Source of the DNA: Monarcha castaneiventris obscurior
Lineage: Eukaryota > Chordata > Aves > Passeriformes > Monarchidae
NCBI GenBank assembly: GCA_026261815.1
Contig: JAMPIT010000258.1
Location: forward strand, 19,548,501 to 19,612,500
Length of the DNA stretch: 64,000 nucleotides
Direction: 5' to 3'
The translations under genes were made by a program, and so were the position numbers. The notes under the pieces were generated by a model. It was not told the DNA's origin. It did not search any database and saw only the letters and a program-made list of their open reading frames with translations. Below are positions 34,131 to 47,700 of the stretch, piece after piece; positions within the stretch are counted from its first letter, which is position 1, and each line of letters starts with the position of its first letter.

Positions 34131-37100
34131 TATTCTAAATGCTGAAGTTCATATTTGTGTAAATCTAATTTTAAATCTGAAGTCCAAACTCAAGTAGTTT
34201 TACGATTTCATACATGGAAAAATGTGTGCTTAGTTGTCTCCTTGAAATAGACACCCTGAAACGCAATTTGAAGTATATTCCTATAGCTGTGGTTCTAAGA
34301 AAGGAAGCCCATGAAAATCTCTACAAACTCTTTTTTAATAACATGCAACAATAATTTAAGAATAATAGTCACCATATTATGATTGGCACTTAATAAGAGA
34401 GTTCTCTCAGTTCTCACTCAGAATGGAGTTAGTTTTTTCCAATTGTTCTGGCTGCCCCCTTATGGGTTACTTTATGAGGAGGATGCAAACACTGTTTCCC
34501 AAAACCACAGCAGTGAAGAGGGCTGCTTGCTTTCAGAATTTGCTTAAGCTGCTGCTATGCTGACTGACACATGCTTTTCCGTGAAATAAGTAAACAGAAT
34601 CATTAAATCACAGTTGCAAGGATTTGTTTGGTTGGAAGGCAGTGCAGCAGACAGATGACTGCTCTTCAGGGAAATGCAGGATGAAAAACACTGCATTTCT
34701 GTTATCTGGGGCTGCTTTAGGTTAGTTACTTAAGTGATTTAAAATCCTGAAACAGAGGTCAGAATATTAAAGTTTCTTTAATTCCTCCTGAGGAAAAAAA
34801 TGTTTTAAATAAAGAGGACTGCATATTTTATGAGTAATTACATAAAATGTTTTTCTTTCTCATGAAAAGACATAGCTACAGAAACAGCTGGGTAAGAATT
34901 CACACAACTCCATATCCATAGGCCTGGTATTCAATCTACTTTGGGCTATAACTCAAATTCCAATTTAAGATTGTTTACTGACTTATGAAAAATATACCTG
35001 GTTGTTTCTTTAGCTTTTCTGATGTGTAAACCTCTGTCATGAAGCTGGAGGCAACACAGCATAGTATGAAAGGAAAGTGTACCACCATGAACCTTTCAGT
35101 GAGCAATTCTTGTGTATACTCCTGTATCCATTGATACAGTTACTTCTCAATGTCAGCTGCTTGTATCACCAATATTTTGTGCTGTTTCCTTCCCTAAGCA
35201 GGCACACATTTTGTGGTGTATTTAGTTATTTGGTATGAATCAATCCTGTTGTCAGAAAAAGCAGTTATTAGGAAACCATCTCTAGAAGCTGGCCAGTAAA
35301 GATGAAGACTAGAGATCATCTAGTTTTAGACAACACATGCCTTACTAGACAAAGAGTACTAACTTTTTTTATCTGATACATCAATTATTTCCTTATTTAT
35401 TAGAAAATATTCTAGTCCTATTCCAAAAGGAATGGAGACAAATTAATCCATACAGCGTGCCTTGTTATTTTGCATTTTGCTGTCTTGATGTCTCCTTAAG
35501 ACAGAAATACAAATTATTGGATTCCAAATAAAACCAATACTAGCCTTTAAAGCCCTTTAACGTCAGGAATTAAAACAAAGACAATAAAAATAATGATACT
35601 TTTGAAATAGTTTCAAGTAGATTATGCTGCTGATAGAAGATCAGTTTTCTTTGAGTCACTAAGGAAAAAATCAGAAGCTGCAGTCCATGCTTACAGTGTC
35701 ACTGAATCTTGGAAGTAATGCTGTGACATAGGAGATCATGTCCAAGATACATTTGAAAGTACTTTCAATTAATTAAATGCATTGCTATTGCATTTCTGTT
35801 TTTTTACTGACTTAGAGGACTAAGAACTCTGCTGGCTAGGTTCTTAGGTGGAATGATTAATTGGTTAGAACTATGTGCTTGGGTCACATATCTTGGTTTA
35901 AAAACATGTGACAACAGATCTGGTCTGGAATTCTGAGGTAAATCCAAGAATTTCTGGAACTCTGAAAGTAAGGTAACTGTTTCACTGTTTCCGAATTCTC
36001 ACTCATGAAAGAATTCTGTACTCAATCCTAGGCACACAAAGTTCTTGCTTTCTCTAAGTTTGGTCTCAGACAAGAAATCTACTGCCTTGTGAAGCAGCAG
36101 GATAGATTGGTGTTCTTGTGAAAGACCGTCTTTGAGAGGACTTCTCCAAACTACTGCTGCATAGATTTACAGAATGCTTTTGAATTTTCCCTGGCTCTCA
36201 GACAAGATTCACTAAGAATGCCTAAGTGATGCCCTGAAGCATTTTTGTCATACTGCAGTTTTGAAAAGGGGGATTTCAGTGCCCCAAATAGACTGGGCCC
36301 TCTCTGGACTCCCTGTTCATTTCTTAACAGGTCCCTTATGAATTTCACACATTTGGACTTGAAATTTTAACACAACTGTTAAATCTACAGCCAACTAGAA
36401 ACACCATTTTTTAGAGCTGATGTTGTTTTAATAGCTTTAATACTGCATTCCTGTTCCTGACAGTTGCCTTCTCTGCCGCAGCTTTTTCTACTTTCCAGAC
36501 TTTGTGAATTGATTCTCTTTCACTGGCTTATGACTTGCCCAAACATGTAAGAAAGGTGGAAGCTTGGTTACCTGAAGGCAATATGCCTCTACTGGAAAAA
36601 ATTTTTCCTGTGAGGATAAGTCTGTGTATATGTATACATATAAAGCTATTTTTGAGATTTTGTATTACATATATAATTGGTTTTGAGCCCATTCAAATGA
36701 GTAGAAGTCATAATACTCATCAGCAACAAAGGAATCAGTTTTTAACCAGAGAAAAAAAGGACCTCTTCCCATAGCATCAACAGTTTTAAAAAGCCCTTAA
36801 AGACCATGTGATATCTGATAGATACAGGGGAGTTAGTACTCATGCAGCTGTCACTCACATGTGTGTTTTTGCATATCTCTTGCAATATCTTAATACATGT
36901 TACTTAAAATGATGTAATGAATACCTTTCTGTGATTTCATATAATGTAATGATGGATGTAAGTCATTGTGTGTAGATAAACAGGAAATACATGAAGCATC
37001 CTTTTTTCCCAGGACTGGAAGGTTAGAAGGCACTGCATTGATTACTGCAGGAAGAACAAGCAGTGTTAGCTACAATCTTGGGTCTTTTCGTATTGACTGA

Positions 37101-40100
37101 GGTTACTAGAGTGAGAGTAAAATTACTGGAATGACACCTGGAGAGAGCCCAGGGCATATTGATAGTAACGGGATGTTCCTCAATGGCTGTTGAGTCATGA
37201 CCCTCAGAAATGGGAGAGCATACACCAAGTGAGAGTTGGTGAGAGACCACATTCAGCAATTAATGATTTAGAGCATTATTAAACCTTGGAGGTTAAATAA
37301 TTATGAACTATTTTCATATTGACTAAGTACTAATACTGTAGGAAACAGTAAATTAATTGCCAAGTAGGTAATGAGATGTAATTTTGCAGTGTATTGTAGT
37401 CCTATGAGTCATTTTCAGTACAACAGTGTATTGTGGTAAGCCTTTGCTGTACGTAGTATTCTTACAAATTCCTGCAATAGGGATCAATTAATCTGTATTG
37501 CTAAGCAGCACTAAAGCAGTGCACCCTGCCTACTGACAAGTTCTTGAAATCTGGGAAAAATAAAGATTTTAGTGGCTATTTGTATAGTCTGATTATGTGT
37601 GAAAATCATAGGTTTTTCAAATCTAGAAACACAGGCATTCCAAAGATGCAAAGTTTAAGCATTCAAAAATAGATGACTGATTTCACACCAGCTTTTGTTT
37701 TTTAATGTTAATATTCCCAACCATCCTCTTATCCCGTGCAATGAATGTAAATCACAGTTCCTTTCTGTAACTGTCCTTAATAATACTGCACTTAATTTCT
37801 GTCTGGGATTGTACTTGGCAGTCATTTTCTGAAATATTTTTTTGCAAAATTCAAATAATAGAAAACAAATGGCATATACATATCCTACATGTAGGACATA
37901 AAGCCATTATAAAATTTAAAGGCCTAAAGGTCATTAACTGCATTGAAACATAAACATATTTATCATATCTATTTAGATTTCAAAAATTAAACTTACAAAA
38001 TGCCATCTATACTTGGAAAAATGCTGAGCTTGATTTCTATGTGGAACAGCTTTATCACACTATAAAATGCTTACTTGGTTATACCACTGATTATCAAATG
38101 ATGGTCAGCAAAGCAACCCTTATAAAAGAAGTCCACTTTACATACTGTGAAGGTCATTACAGAAAACTCCAGGTGGAGAAAAGCAGCACAGAGATGCCAT
38201 CTAGCAGTTACTCTTAGAAATTTCCTAATATTGGGTATTTCCTTCTTTCACGACACTGCGCTTATGAGTAGGAGAAATGAAAATTTTAAATCCCAATCCT
38301 TTCACTGTAGCTGGCATCATACCTGCTGAATGTCTAGGCACCCTGCTGGAAATAAATCTTTAATGAAATATATTATCATGGATAATGAAAAAAAATCCAA
38401 TGTAAATACAGAGAAAAAATAGAATAAAGTAAAAAAATATAACATTTAATAAATATCTTAAATTGATATTCAGTAATTAGAACTGTTTTATAATTTAACA
38501 CTAGTGAATTGCCTTCCATTTATTAAAGAAGAATTTCTACAGTTGATCAATAATTTATATTGAGTTTAAAAAAAAGAATTCAAAAGCATGGGCAATAAAC
38601 TGCTGTGGTTGAAATAAAATCTTAATGTTTCAGAGACTGGGGAATAAACCATATATAAATTTTTGTAACATATTTTACCATAAGATGGCGATACTTAAAC
38701 ACTTTACTATCAGTAAATAACTGAGTAAGCTCAGCACAACATCTCTGTCATAATAAGAGTGCCTGTGGACAGCAGTCTTGACTCAGTGATGGTCTGGTAC
38801 TAAATTAAAGATTTTTTACTCCCCAAGGCATTATTTTAAAATAGTTGATCAATAAAATAAATTATTACCTGAAAATTATGTAGGCCATGACTAGAAATGT
38901 ATTGTGTATACTGGAAATATCTCTTGTGATTCATCTCCCTAAGCTAGTAAGTTTGTGAGTGTCAAGGGCACGCAAAAAGTTGTCTTTCTAGGCATGAGCA
39001 TACTGCACAATTCTTTCTGGAAAAGAAAGAATTTCCCATCCCCTTGTTTCCTACAATTAGTTTAATGTCATAGATTTGCTTCCCAACCTGCAGGGCAGAA
39101 AATTATTATTCTGTTTCAATTTAGCATAAAGCAAGATAAATAATTAAGCAGTAGTTCAATTTCTGAAGTGAGTGTGTAGTTAGAACTTGTAATTTTTCTA
39201 GGAAAATGCTGTAAAAATTTCTACATATATAATTTTCCACAGAAATATGAAATGTATTGTTCATAGTCAACAAAATTAAATTACTATTTGCCATGTGACA
39301 CCTTTTTACGTTCAATGTTGTGTAGGATCCATTTGATCTCACTTTTTTTAATTTATGAAAATCCAGTTAGATCTGATAAAAACCAGATTTCTACTAAGGG
39401 CTCTAATTTTAATCTAATCTTAAAGACTTTGGAGCTTTTTTATTCCTGACCCTTGACAAAGTCAAAAGAGCCTGGAAAGAACATCTGAATATATCTGGAA
39501 ATGTCACACAGAGTGATGAATAAAAGGCCATTTTCATGCCCTCTGCACAGCATGCCACAGCAAAAAGGGCTAGAAGCAAAGTTTCCAAAGTTCATTTGTG
39601 CCATTTCTTTCCAGTGCCTCAACCTGGTTTTCAGTGCTGGATGGTGACAGAGACATAAGATGGAACATTTTTTCCCAGTGTTATTTTGGGACCTGAACTA
39701 AAAAGAATTTTTCTGCCAGCTCTTTTTGCTTCATTAGTGGTTTTACTCGTCTGTGGACAGAGAATGATACAAATTTGCTTTTCCTGCTTTTATGCAGTCT
39801 CTTTAACAGATCTTGCTAAGGGTAGCAGAAGGCAGAAAAATTAAGAAAATGAGTGTGTGGAAACCTGTAGTTATAATGAGACCATGTGCTGCTCTTCACA
39901 CTGATGTGTGCATTGCCTGATGTCTCCTTACAGGCACATCAATACCTGACACTTTCAAATAGCTCTTATTTAATACAACTGATAGAACTAATTTCTTAGG
40001 TAACGTTATTAATCCACTATCACCTCTGCTTTTTTGTTACTATATCTTACTGATTGAAAAGCTGTCAGAATACTGCAGCTGTAAATCAGATTTCCACTGA

Positions 40101-40974
40101 ATTGCTTTTTAGGTTCCGTTTTTTGTTTTTAATGAGGAGCATCCATTCCATATTGTTGGACATTCAGTACATATTTGTATATGATTGATACTTTTATTTT
40201 AAATGAAAAACCTGCCAAAAGAGCTGAACATTGCCTCACATGGTTGTCTGGTACCTAACTGGTATCATTAAAATGACATTCACCAACATGCAATACAAAT
40301 TGTGGCAACATGGCACAATGCTACTGGCAATGGACTGCAATACTAAAGCAATGTTTTCTGTCACCTTTCAATAATGCTCACAGTTTCAAGACTGAATGCC
40401 ACAAAAAACGACAAACGAGACAAGCTCTACATCTCTAAAATACAGCACTAGAGACATCTGCAGACCTGTTCAGTCATAAATGCTCCTAAGTGGTAGAGTG
40501 CAATTCCGATTTTCCAAATTACTTAATCTGAAATCTCCTTCACAAGCCAGGCTGTATGGCTAAAACCTATTGTTTACTTTAATCATTATTTCAATATCAG
40601 CGACGATCTCTCGGTGGTTTGACCCCGTTTGTAAATAACAAAACTCTGCAGCAGCCCGAAGCGTGGCTATAGTACTAAATTCAGCGTCTTCACGTGACGC
40701 CTCCAGCTTCACTCCAAACAAATTTATTTCCAGTCGGAGGCTGCCGATCCCTGCTTCCAGCGCCTCGCTGCTTCCCCAGAACTGGTGCAGTCACCGGGCG
40801 CTGTAAATGCCTCCTTGCCTGGAGCGGGATGGATCGCCGCTGGTTTGCGCTGGACAGCGACCGGCCTTGGACAGCGCCCGGGCTGGGGCGGCGGCAGCTC
40901 CGTCCGTCTGCGGCGGGCCCGGCTCCTGCGAGCGGGCGGGCGCTGCTGCCGGGGCTGTGGGGAGCTGCGGGGGT

Positions 40975-41018
40975 GCCCTGCCCTGCCCGGCCCTGCCCTG
41001 CCCTGCCCGGCCCTGCCC
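40975..41018. repeat. (CCCTG)n pentanucleotide repeat in the CpG island
   Basis: About nine pentanucleotide units, CCCTG alternating with CCCGG, within intron 1 close to the exon 1a donor. It may be polymorphic in length. It encodes the GQGRA-type repeats seen in the spurious frames of the island. Confidence 0.9.
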
Positions 41019-41247
41019 CCGAGCCCACGGCCCCGCTGCACGGCGGGCACCGCGCCCCCCGCCCGCGCTGCCACGCCGGGAGCCGGGGCCGGGCGCTCCC
41101 GACAGGAGCTCTCTCGCCTGGCCGCTCGGACAGCCAAGGACACGCACCCGCTTCTCCCCGGAGCCATCCGGCGCCTCGCCCGCTACCGCGTACGCCGTGT
41201 GCGGGCCGGCTCCGCCGCCGAGAACTCGCCGCCCGGTCGGCTCCTAC

Positions 41248-41316
41248 CTTGGAGGGATCGAGGCCGGCCAGCAAGGACAGCAGCAGGAGGTTGAGGAAGC
41301 TGGCGGGCGCCCGCAT
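41248..41316 (-). CDS. OLFM3: OLFM3 alternative first coding exon 1a (distal, CpG island)
   Basis: A 69-nt coding segment (23 codons) on the minus strand. ATG is at 41316 with A at -3 (AGGATGC), and the donor is AAG|GTAGGA at 41247/41248. The peptide runs from MRAPASFLNLL to LAGLDPSK. It matches the short-isoform N terminus of OLFM3, whose mammalian form also ends in AGLDPSK immediately before TQISPKEGW. Residues 7-18 are a hydrophobic core typical of a signal peptide, so the product should enter the secretory pathway. The phase-0 donor fits the exon 2 acceptor at 2182 exactly, giving an intron of 39,065 bp. The exon sits inside a strong CpG island. The open frame seems to continue past the donor for nearly 190 codons, but that part is intron read through GC-rich DNA, not protein. 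The 5' untranslated leader should lie in 41317 to roughly 41600-41880; I cannot fix the transcription start. Confidence 0.95.
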
Positions 41317-41663
41317 CCTGATGCCAGGGCTGCCTCTCCGCGCCGCTGCTCTCGGTCATTCACTCCGCTCCCGCCGCAGCGCCCGCGCCGGCAGCCGCGC
41401 TCTCTGCCCGCCCGCCGGAGCCTGAGTGGAGGCGGCAGCGGCAGCCGCCCGGGGGACGCTCATTCCGCAGGCAGCCTCGGCGCGGGGAGGGCGGGCGAGG
41501 ACGGCGCTGCCCGAGCTGGCGGAGCGGCTCCGCGGCCCCGTCCCACCCCGCCCCTCCCCTCCCCCCGGCCAGCCCACCGCGAAACTTTGGGCCCGGGAGC
41601 CGGCGGGGCCGGCGCGGCTGGACGGGAGCGGGAGCGGGCGGCGGATGTGACATCAGCGCCGCC

Positions 41664-41705
41664 GGGAGGCAGCGGGCGGGGGCGCGGGGGGCTGAGGGCT
41701 GAGGG
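41664..41705 (+). other. G-rich tract with G-quadruplex potential
   Basis: At least four runs of three or more G with short loops lie on the plus strand of the CpG island, just upstream of OLFM3 exon 1a. Such tracts are common in CpG-island promoters. Function is not shown by the sequence. Confidence 0.6.
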
Positions 41706-44700
41706 GAGGCGCGGCCGGGCCGCTGCGGAGCGCGGTGCCCCCGGTGAGGGGCGGCCACGCCGAGCCCGCACCCAGCGCTGCCGGCGGGGGCCCGCTCCTC
41801 TGTGGGGCGCGGCTGTAGGCGGGGAGGAGCCGCTCTCCCCACAGAGCCCCTGGCGCCATAGAAAGGGTGGGCTGATGTAGGTAGCTGCGGGATGGGGGTT
41901 TTCCTCAGTGGAATCGCTTTCGCGCCTCCATCTAGGAAGTAAAGTCAGGGCTTGATTGAGCCCTGGCGAGGGTAAAGCCACCTGAGCTCTCCAGCTGGCC
42001 CATGGGCAGCAAGGGACTGTCGTGCCTCCTTGGTTTGGCCTGGGAGCTGAGGTGGGAGAGCCTGTGCACGTGCAGGCAGGTGGAGGTCATTTGCTGCGAG
42101 CAACGCTTGGAAACCTTCCCAAGGCCAGCCAGGAGTTTCCTTTTCCCTACATCAACCAGCGTCTTTGCAGTCAGACGACGCTGCTTTGCCAGCCAGGGCT
42201 CTGGCTCGGCTCCTGTCCGCCTGTGCAGCTTCACAGGACAGGCAGCAGGGGGATTTGGCTTCCCCAGGGACGCGCGTTCAGCGCAGCTGAGCATGGCCCA
42301 AGAGTAAACAACAGCCCTGTCCTGTTAACGTGGACCAAGTGTCTCAATGGTTCAATTACTTTTCCTTAGAAGACTCAAAATCTATGGGCAGGGTATTCTT
42401 ATTTATGACATAGTAAAGATTATTTTAAATATGTTTTTCGGCTTTGTATGATAAAAATGTATTAGCTTTACGGTTGGCAATTTTTTAGTCTTAACTAGAT
42501 TCTCTGAGGGCGATACTGTGTGCTTTTTCAACATCTAGCACAGAAAGGCCAACACTTGTGCCTTTTTTTTGAAGTGCTGCATAATCTTAACTAAGAGAAA
42601 AATGGGCTAAAAACATCCTTAAAAAAGCAAAACTTCAGTATAAAAATACCAAACTCCAGACGAAACAAAACGCCAGCTTTGGAAGGGTGCTAGAATGAGT
42701 GTGAACAGAACATGATTTTCTAGCTCTCTCAAGGTCTGCAAGATTGGTGTCTTTGCCTTCAAGAGCTCAGACCACTGCTGAAAGACAAATGGAGCAGAAA
42801 CTGTTGTGCTTACAGGGTAGCTGAAAAGATTGTGTATCCTTGGCATAGTGTTCCCAGATCAAAAATGTTGACTTTTCCTGTGTTTTCTAGTGTTTTATTA
42901 CATTTCTGATTTCTTCTGGGATTACAATAACTAGATTTTCTTTTGTGAGCGAATTAAAATTTGTTTTATGTTAAGATGTCTTAGACATCCCCTTTTCATC
43001 AGCAGTATCTTTTACAGAGATACAATCTTTCATTTCCTTGGAAGGAAGCTCTACAAAGTATGTTTCTTTATGGCATGGAAAGGAAATTATGAATGAGCTT
43101 TCATTGACTTGCCAGGGTCAACAATGGAAACAGACTCTCTTCTGATACAGACACTATTGAATTATCTTCTGCAAAGAAAATATAAAGGGTACAGAAAGGA
43201 GATTAGTTAATTTTTTTTTCCCCTGTAGAAAGTAGGTAAAAGCCTTATTTTCTGTTAAGTAGCACTACAAAAAAACATAAAAGGCGACAGCCATGTATAT
43301 TCATATGAATTCAATATAGAGTAAAGTAATCACACCAAAGCACTGGAGAACTCAGGTTCTCCAAAGGACAAAGTGAATGGTGCTTTCAGCAGAAACAATT
43401 TCATATGAAAAAAAGAACATAGATTCAAAGCCACAAAGGCAGGATTGAAGGTATTTAAATCTTTTCTAGAGCACCTCAGTGACTAGTTCTCTAATTTTCC
43501 CTAGCTTTATTGTCCCCACGCTTTTCTTCCCTTCTTTTTTTCAGTCTATCACAGATAAAGCTGGCAAAGTGTATGAGCTATTAAATTAATCATAGAATGC
43601 AAACTTATTAAGGAGCTTCAGTGATGCAGTATGTTTTTCCACTTCCTGATGCTGCTTGGAATATCTGTTTTTGGAATCAGTAAAATATTGAAGAGTAAAG
43701 TTAAAAATAAAACCAGTGGTTCCTCAGGTCCCTAAAAACATAAGCCTCCAGAACTCCTAAACTCCTCAGATACTTTTGTGTGTTACAATCTAATAATTTT
43801 TTTGATATATGAAAAGGTACCGAAACATATTTCAAAAGGATAGCATAAAATGACCCAATTTTTTTTTCTGCTTGATTTTGACAATCCATTTGGAAGAAAA
43901 TGAAAATAGGTAATAGACTTATTCCTCCACCCTCTAGCAAGCTGACAAGTAATTTTTTTTTTTTTTGCCAGGGAAGACTGTATGAAAACTGGTGAGAATC
44001 ATTAGCAATTATTACCTGAAATAATTGTGTTTGTTAAACTGTATCTGAGAAATTAAACAAGTTGAAGCCCTCATGAGAAATTTTTATTTCTGCTTCATGC
44101 CCTGAAGTAGCAAGGGAATACCTGATTGTGAAGATCTCTCTCTAGCAAAGCTTTTAATCATCCTTAAAAACCTGTGAAATTCTATGTGAATGACATTTCT
44201 TCTTGAGGTCTTGGTATGGAGACTGGCTGCTGCAGTCAGTGTGAAATACATGATTGTGAGAGGAATGAAAAGAGATACCAAAAGCTTTCCTGCAGGCATC
44301 AAGGGACAGGCTATGAGCAGAATGGAGGCACACTGCGAATACAGCTTGTCTCGATGGGGAAGGATGTTCTCAGTGTGTGCCTCAAGTTCTAACAACTTCT
44401 CTTCACACCATATTGCAAGATGTATTGCTGGCAGTTGGAACAAGACAGACACTTGTTCACTTGGGTGCACGGAAAGTGGAGTTGATAAACTGGGTGTAGC
44501 TGCCAAGTTATGCACAAATAAATTCAAGGTTCTGCAATCTGAGTTTTAGAGCTTGAAAGTAGTGATGGGGGTTATGAAGGAAGACACCATACATGTGCAT
44601 CTGTGGAAAGACAGTCTTTATTTGTAGCAGGTAACATCTGAAAACTTTTGAATTGCAGTGCTAACAAATATTTTTTCCAAACAAGAAAATGCTTCATGAA

Positions 44701-47700
44701 ATTGGTCTTACACTTAGTATTTCATGGGTGTTGTATTTTGTACTAAGTTAGGAAGGTGGTACAGATTTCAAATTTTAGGCATTCTCCTGGTTATAAGAAT
44801 GAAAAGTTTAGGGAGTTGGAAAGAAGGGTTGAATACTTACCCTTGTTGATGTTAACTCTGAAATGTCCTTGAAGAGAATAAATTTGTTCTTCACTACAGA
44901 AAAGATTTTGATGCCTCAGGGAAACTAAAGAGAGAGAAAAATATACAAGCAAAATTAAGCTATCAGTGGTATAGAAGTGAAACTTTTTGACACATTATAT
45001 TTGTTTACAGTTGTAAAGGACATGACAGAAACAGAACACTTGAAGATTTTTAAAATCAGATGATTAGAAAAATTAGTAAAATATTAATTTAATTCAGCTA
45101 GTGAAGAGTATGTAGATATTAAATAAAATACAAAAATACTGCACATGTGGGGCGAAATTTGAGTCTACTTTAAATGATTGAATTTGCTAATATTTGGATA
45201 GGTTTTTACCATCAGACTGAAATACAATTTATAATAATCTGTTGTATTAGCAGAATAAATTTTGGAATCTGTCAATACTATGACCTTGTTTCCTCATCCA
45301 CACATCTGTATTAATTAAAATATCAAAGTGAGGCTTCAGAAGCATGTTTTGTCAGTGTGACTGTCCTAGTAATGATTACTTTTCTAAACAGAGAACTTTT
45401 TAAGTTCTACTAATACCTGAAAAATGTATTTTGATATTTTTTGAATGTTATCAAAATTAAAAGGTGACTAAATAATTATTGAAAGTAAGTTTAGGAGTTG
45501 ATGTTCTTCCTACTCCCTGCTTTCTTGAAGTGAATCTTTCAAAAGAATTTTTGTTACTCAAGAGTTGTTTTGGGAACTTTTCTGTGACCATTACCTTTCT
45601 CTGTGTATCTCTGTAAGCGTGCACTGAAAATAGTTAAAATTGAAGTTTCTGCAGAAATGCAGCGCTGTTATTTCCCAATGAGGTGTGCGGTGATGTGAGG
45701 AGCCGTGAGTCAGCATAAACCTTACTGCCTCCCTTGGCAAATACCAGGATGCCACCCGACAGATGGACAGAAATATTTAGGTACTGCATACTGTGGACAG
45801 GTTTAATAGAGAACCACTGAGTCAGGCACCTCCTTAACTCTTTGTTCAAAGCTAATCCATATCTAGAATTTACTTTTGTTGAAGTTTAAGTTTGACCTTA
45901 ATTTTCAATGGTGAAGAAACGGCCTTAGTAAAGTATTCCCACGTATTTAGAGTTCATATGAAATATAAGAAAGACTTACCTCTCTGGAAGTTCAAATTGT
46001 ATATAAAGCAAAGATCAATATGTGTAAACATTTCTGTGATTTAGCTTGCTTTGTTTTTCTTTCAGATACCATGCTTATTTACTTACTTTTTAATTCAGGA
46101 CTTCATTCACGCATCAAAAACGAATCTATGAAATAAATCCTCCTTCTGGCCTTTTAGGACTTAACATAATCTTTTGAGTAAAATGTAGCTATAGTATTTT
46201 CACATTTATAGTTTAGTTTTATTTAAATCACTATGAATAGAAATAAGAAAATGTAATTAAAGATTTCATCAGTGTGAAATGTAGGAAGGATGTTCTTTGT
46301 AAAAGTGACATCTATAAAGAATGCTTCTCTACCAAAAATGCTTTTGCTAGAAGATTGTGGAACTCTGCTCACAAGCTTTCTGGCATTATCCCCTTCCAGT
46401 ATGGACAAGTACTTTACCACACATCCCATCAGAGTAGCCTTCAGTTGTATTATTGGTTATGCACGACTTTTATAATTTTAAGTATCATAAAACTTAAGGA
46501 TTAAGATTCTCTTCTACAAGATCACAAAAAAAGTATGATCCTATAGAATAAGTGCAACTTGGAGAATTAAGATTAAAATGTATTTTATTTCAGAATTAGA
46601 GTGCAGATAGAAAAATCTAGTAGTTGTTTGATAGAAATTTGGTTTGTCTGAGTCAATCTGAAGAGGAATAATATGATTTTTTAAATGCTAAAGTACTCAG
46701 TTGGCAATATTTAAAATTGAGTATTATCACTTAAAATACATAATTTTCAGCCTATCAAGTCACAATTAAAGTTGGGCTAAGCAGCTGATTAAGTCTCCAG
46801 CTAAGTCTTGCAAATCTGTAGAATGTTTAATATTAAATACTTCTCATTTATGTATTTTTAATGTACTTCGCAACTTCAGCTGCAGAAGTAACAAAGAGCA
46901 GTATTCTGTATGATGACACATGCATGAATTTATTTTGGTAGTAATTCTCTAAATATTTTCATACAGGCAAAACTAGTTTGTGTTTTACAGCGTATATATG
47001 AATATTTATTGACCTAAGTGTCACAGTAAAGAGGCTGCTTGCAATACCCTGGTGTAGCAACATGAAGTTCATAGGAACTGAAAGGCCAGAATATCAACTA
47101 TTGATCATTGTTGAGTTCCCAGGACTCAGCATCTTGCAGGACTGGGTCTCAAAATAATAAAATAATAATAAGGAATCACTAGTAAAAGTTCAGTTGCAGT
47201 ATCAGTCTTTGTCATGATCACTTAAGGGTGCCAGTATTAAAAGAAAGATTAGGTCATGATTATAAGTGATGGTGCAAACATTCTGATGGATTTTGTGTTC
47301 TGTTTTATTTTAAGGTTTTGACTTAACCGTCATACATGGTATTTTTCCCTAAATGAAGGATCAGTGTATGTCATATCTCTGTCTTGGTACAGAAATTTCT
47401 GCTGGAATAGAGAAGGAAAAGTTTGCATAAGAACTTGTCACAAAGACAAATGAGCTTAAGAGGTGGGTGTTTTCTGTAATGCAGTAGTTCATTGCTTTGA
47501 TTTTTAGTAAGTTTCAGTTTTTAAAAGAACGTCCCAGTGTGGTGCTATTTGTGGTACTGTTACAATATTCATGGTCCTGTCCCATATAGCCAAGGGCTTG
47601 TTGTAGCTGATGACATAAATTCAGGCATTGTTGGGGTATTTTTTTGTAAGTTGACACGTTTGGTATTTTAATTCCAGGTGGATGTTATAATATAATTGAG

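Larger units (their letters stand above)
40600..41880 (-). promoter_or_regulatory. OLFM3: CpG-island promoter of OLFM3 exon 1a
   Basis: A sharply bounded GC- and CpG-rich block in otherwise AT-rich DNA, spanning exon 1a and its upstream side. No TATA box is apparent. GC boxes (CCCCGCCCC at 41547-41554 and others), a CRE-like TGACATCA (41648-41655), and a CACGTGAC E-box/CRE overlap at about 40692-40699 are visible. Two copies of the REST/NRSF right half-site GGACAGCG(A/C)C are at 40852-40861 and 40869-40878. The exon 1a start codon at 41316 implies the leader and start site lie between 41317 and about 41880. Very long open frames on both strands here (up to about 357 codons) are artefacts of the low stop-codon density. 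Confidence 0.9.

Noticed and set aside
35300..35330. Possible minus-strand CR1 end (AGAGATCATCTAGTTTTAG)
   Set aside because: Only one short motif resembles CR1 and the neighbouring conserved motifs are missing.
40690..41880. Long open frames on both strands of the CpG island (up to 357 codons)
   Set aside because: They overlap in several frames, are rich in Ala, Arg, Gly and Pro, and result from few stop codons in GC-rich DNA. Only the 23 codons of exon 1a match a known protein and end at a good donor.
44084..44549. Overlapping frames of 147 (minus) and 119 (plus) codons
   Set aside because: No family resemblance recognised in either. Open frames on both strands suggest chance or an unnamed repeat.
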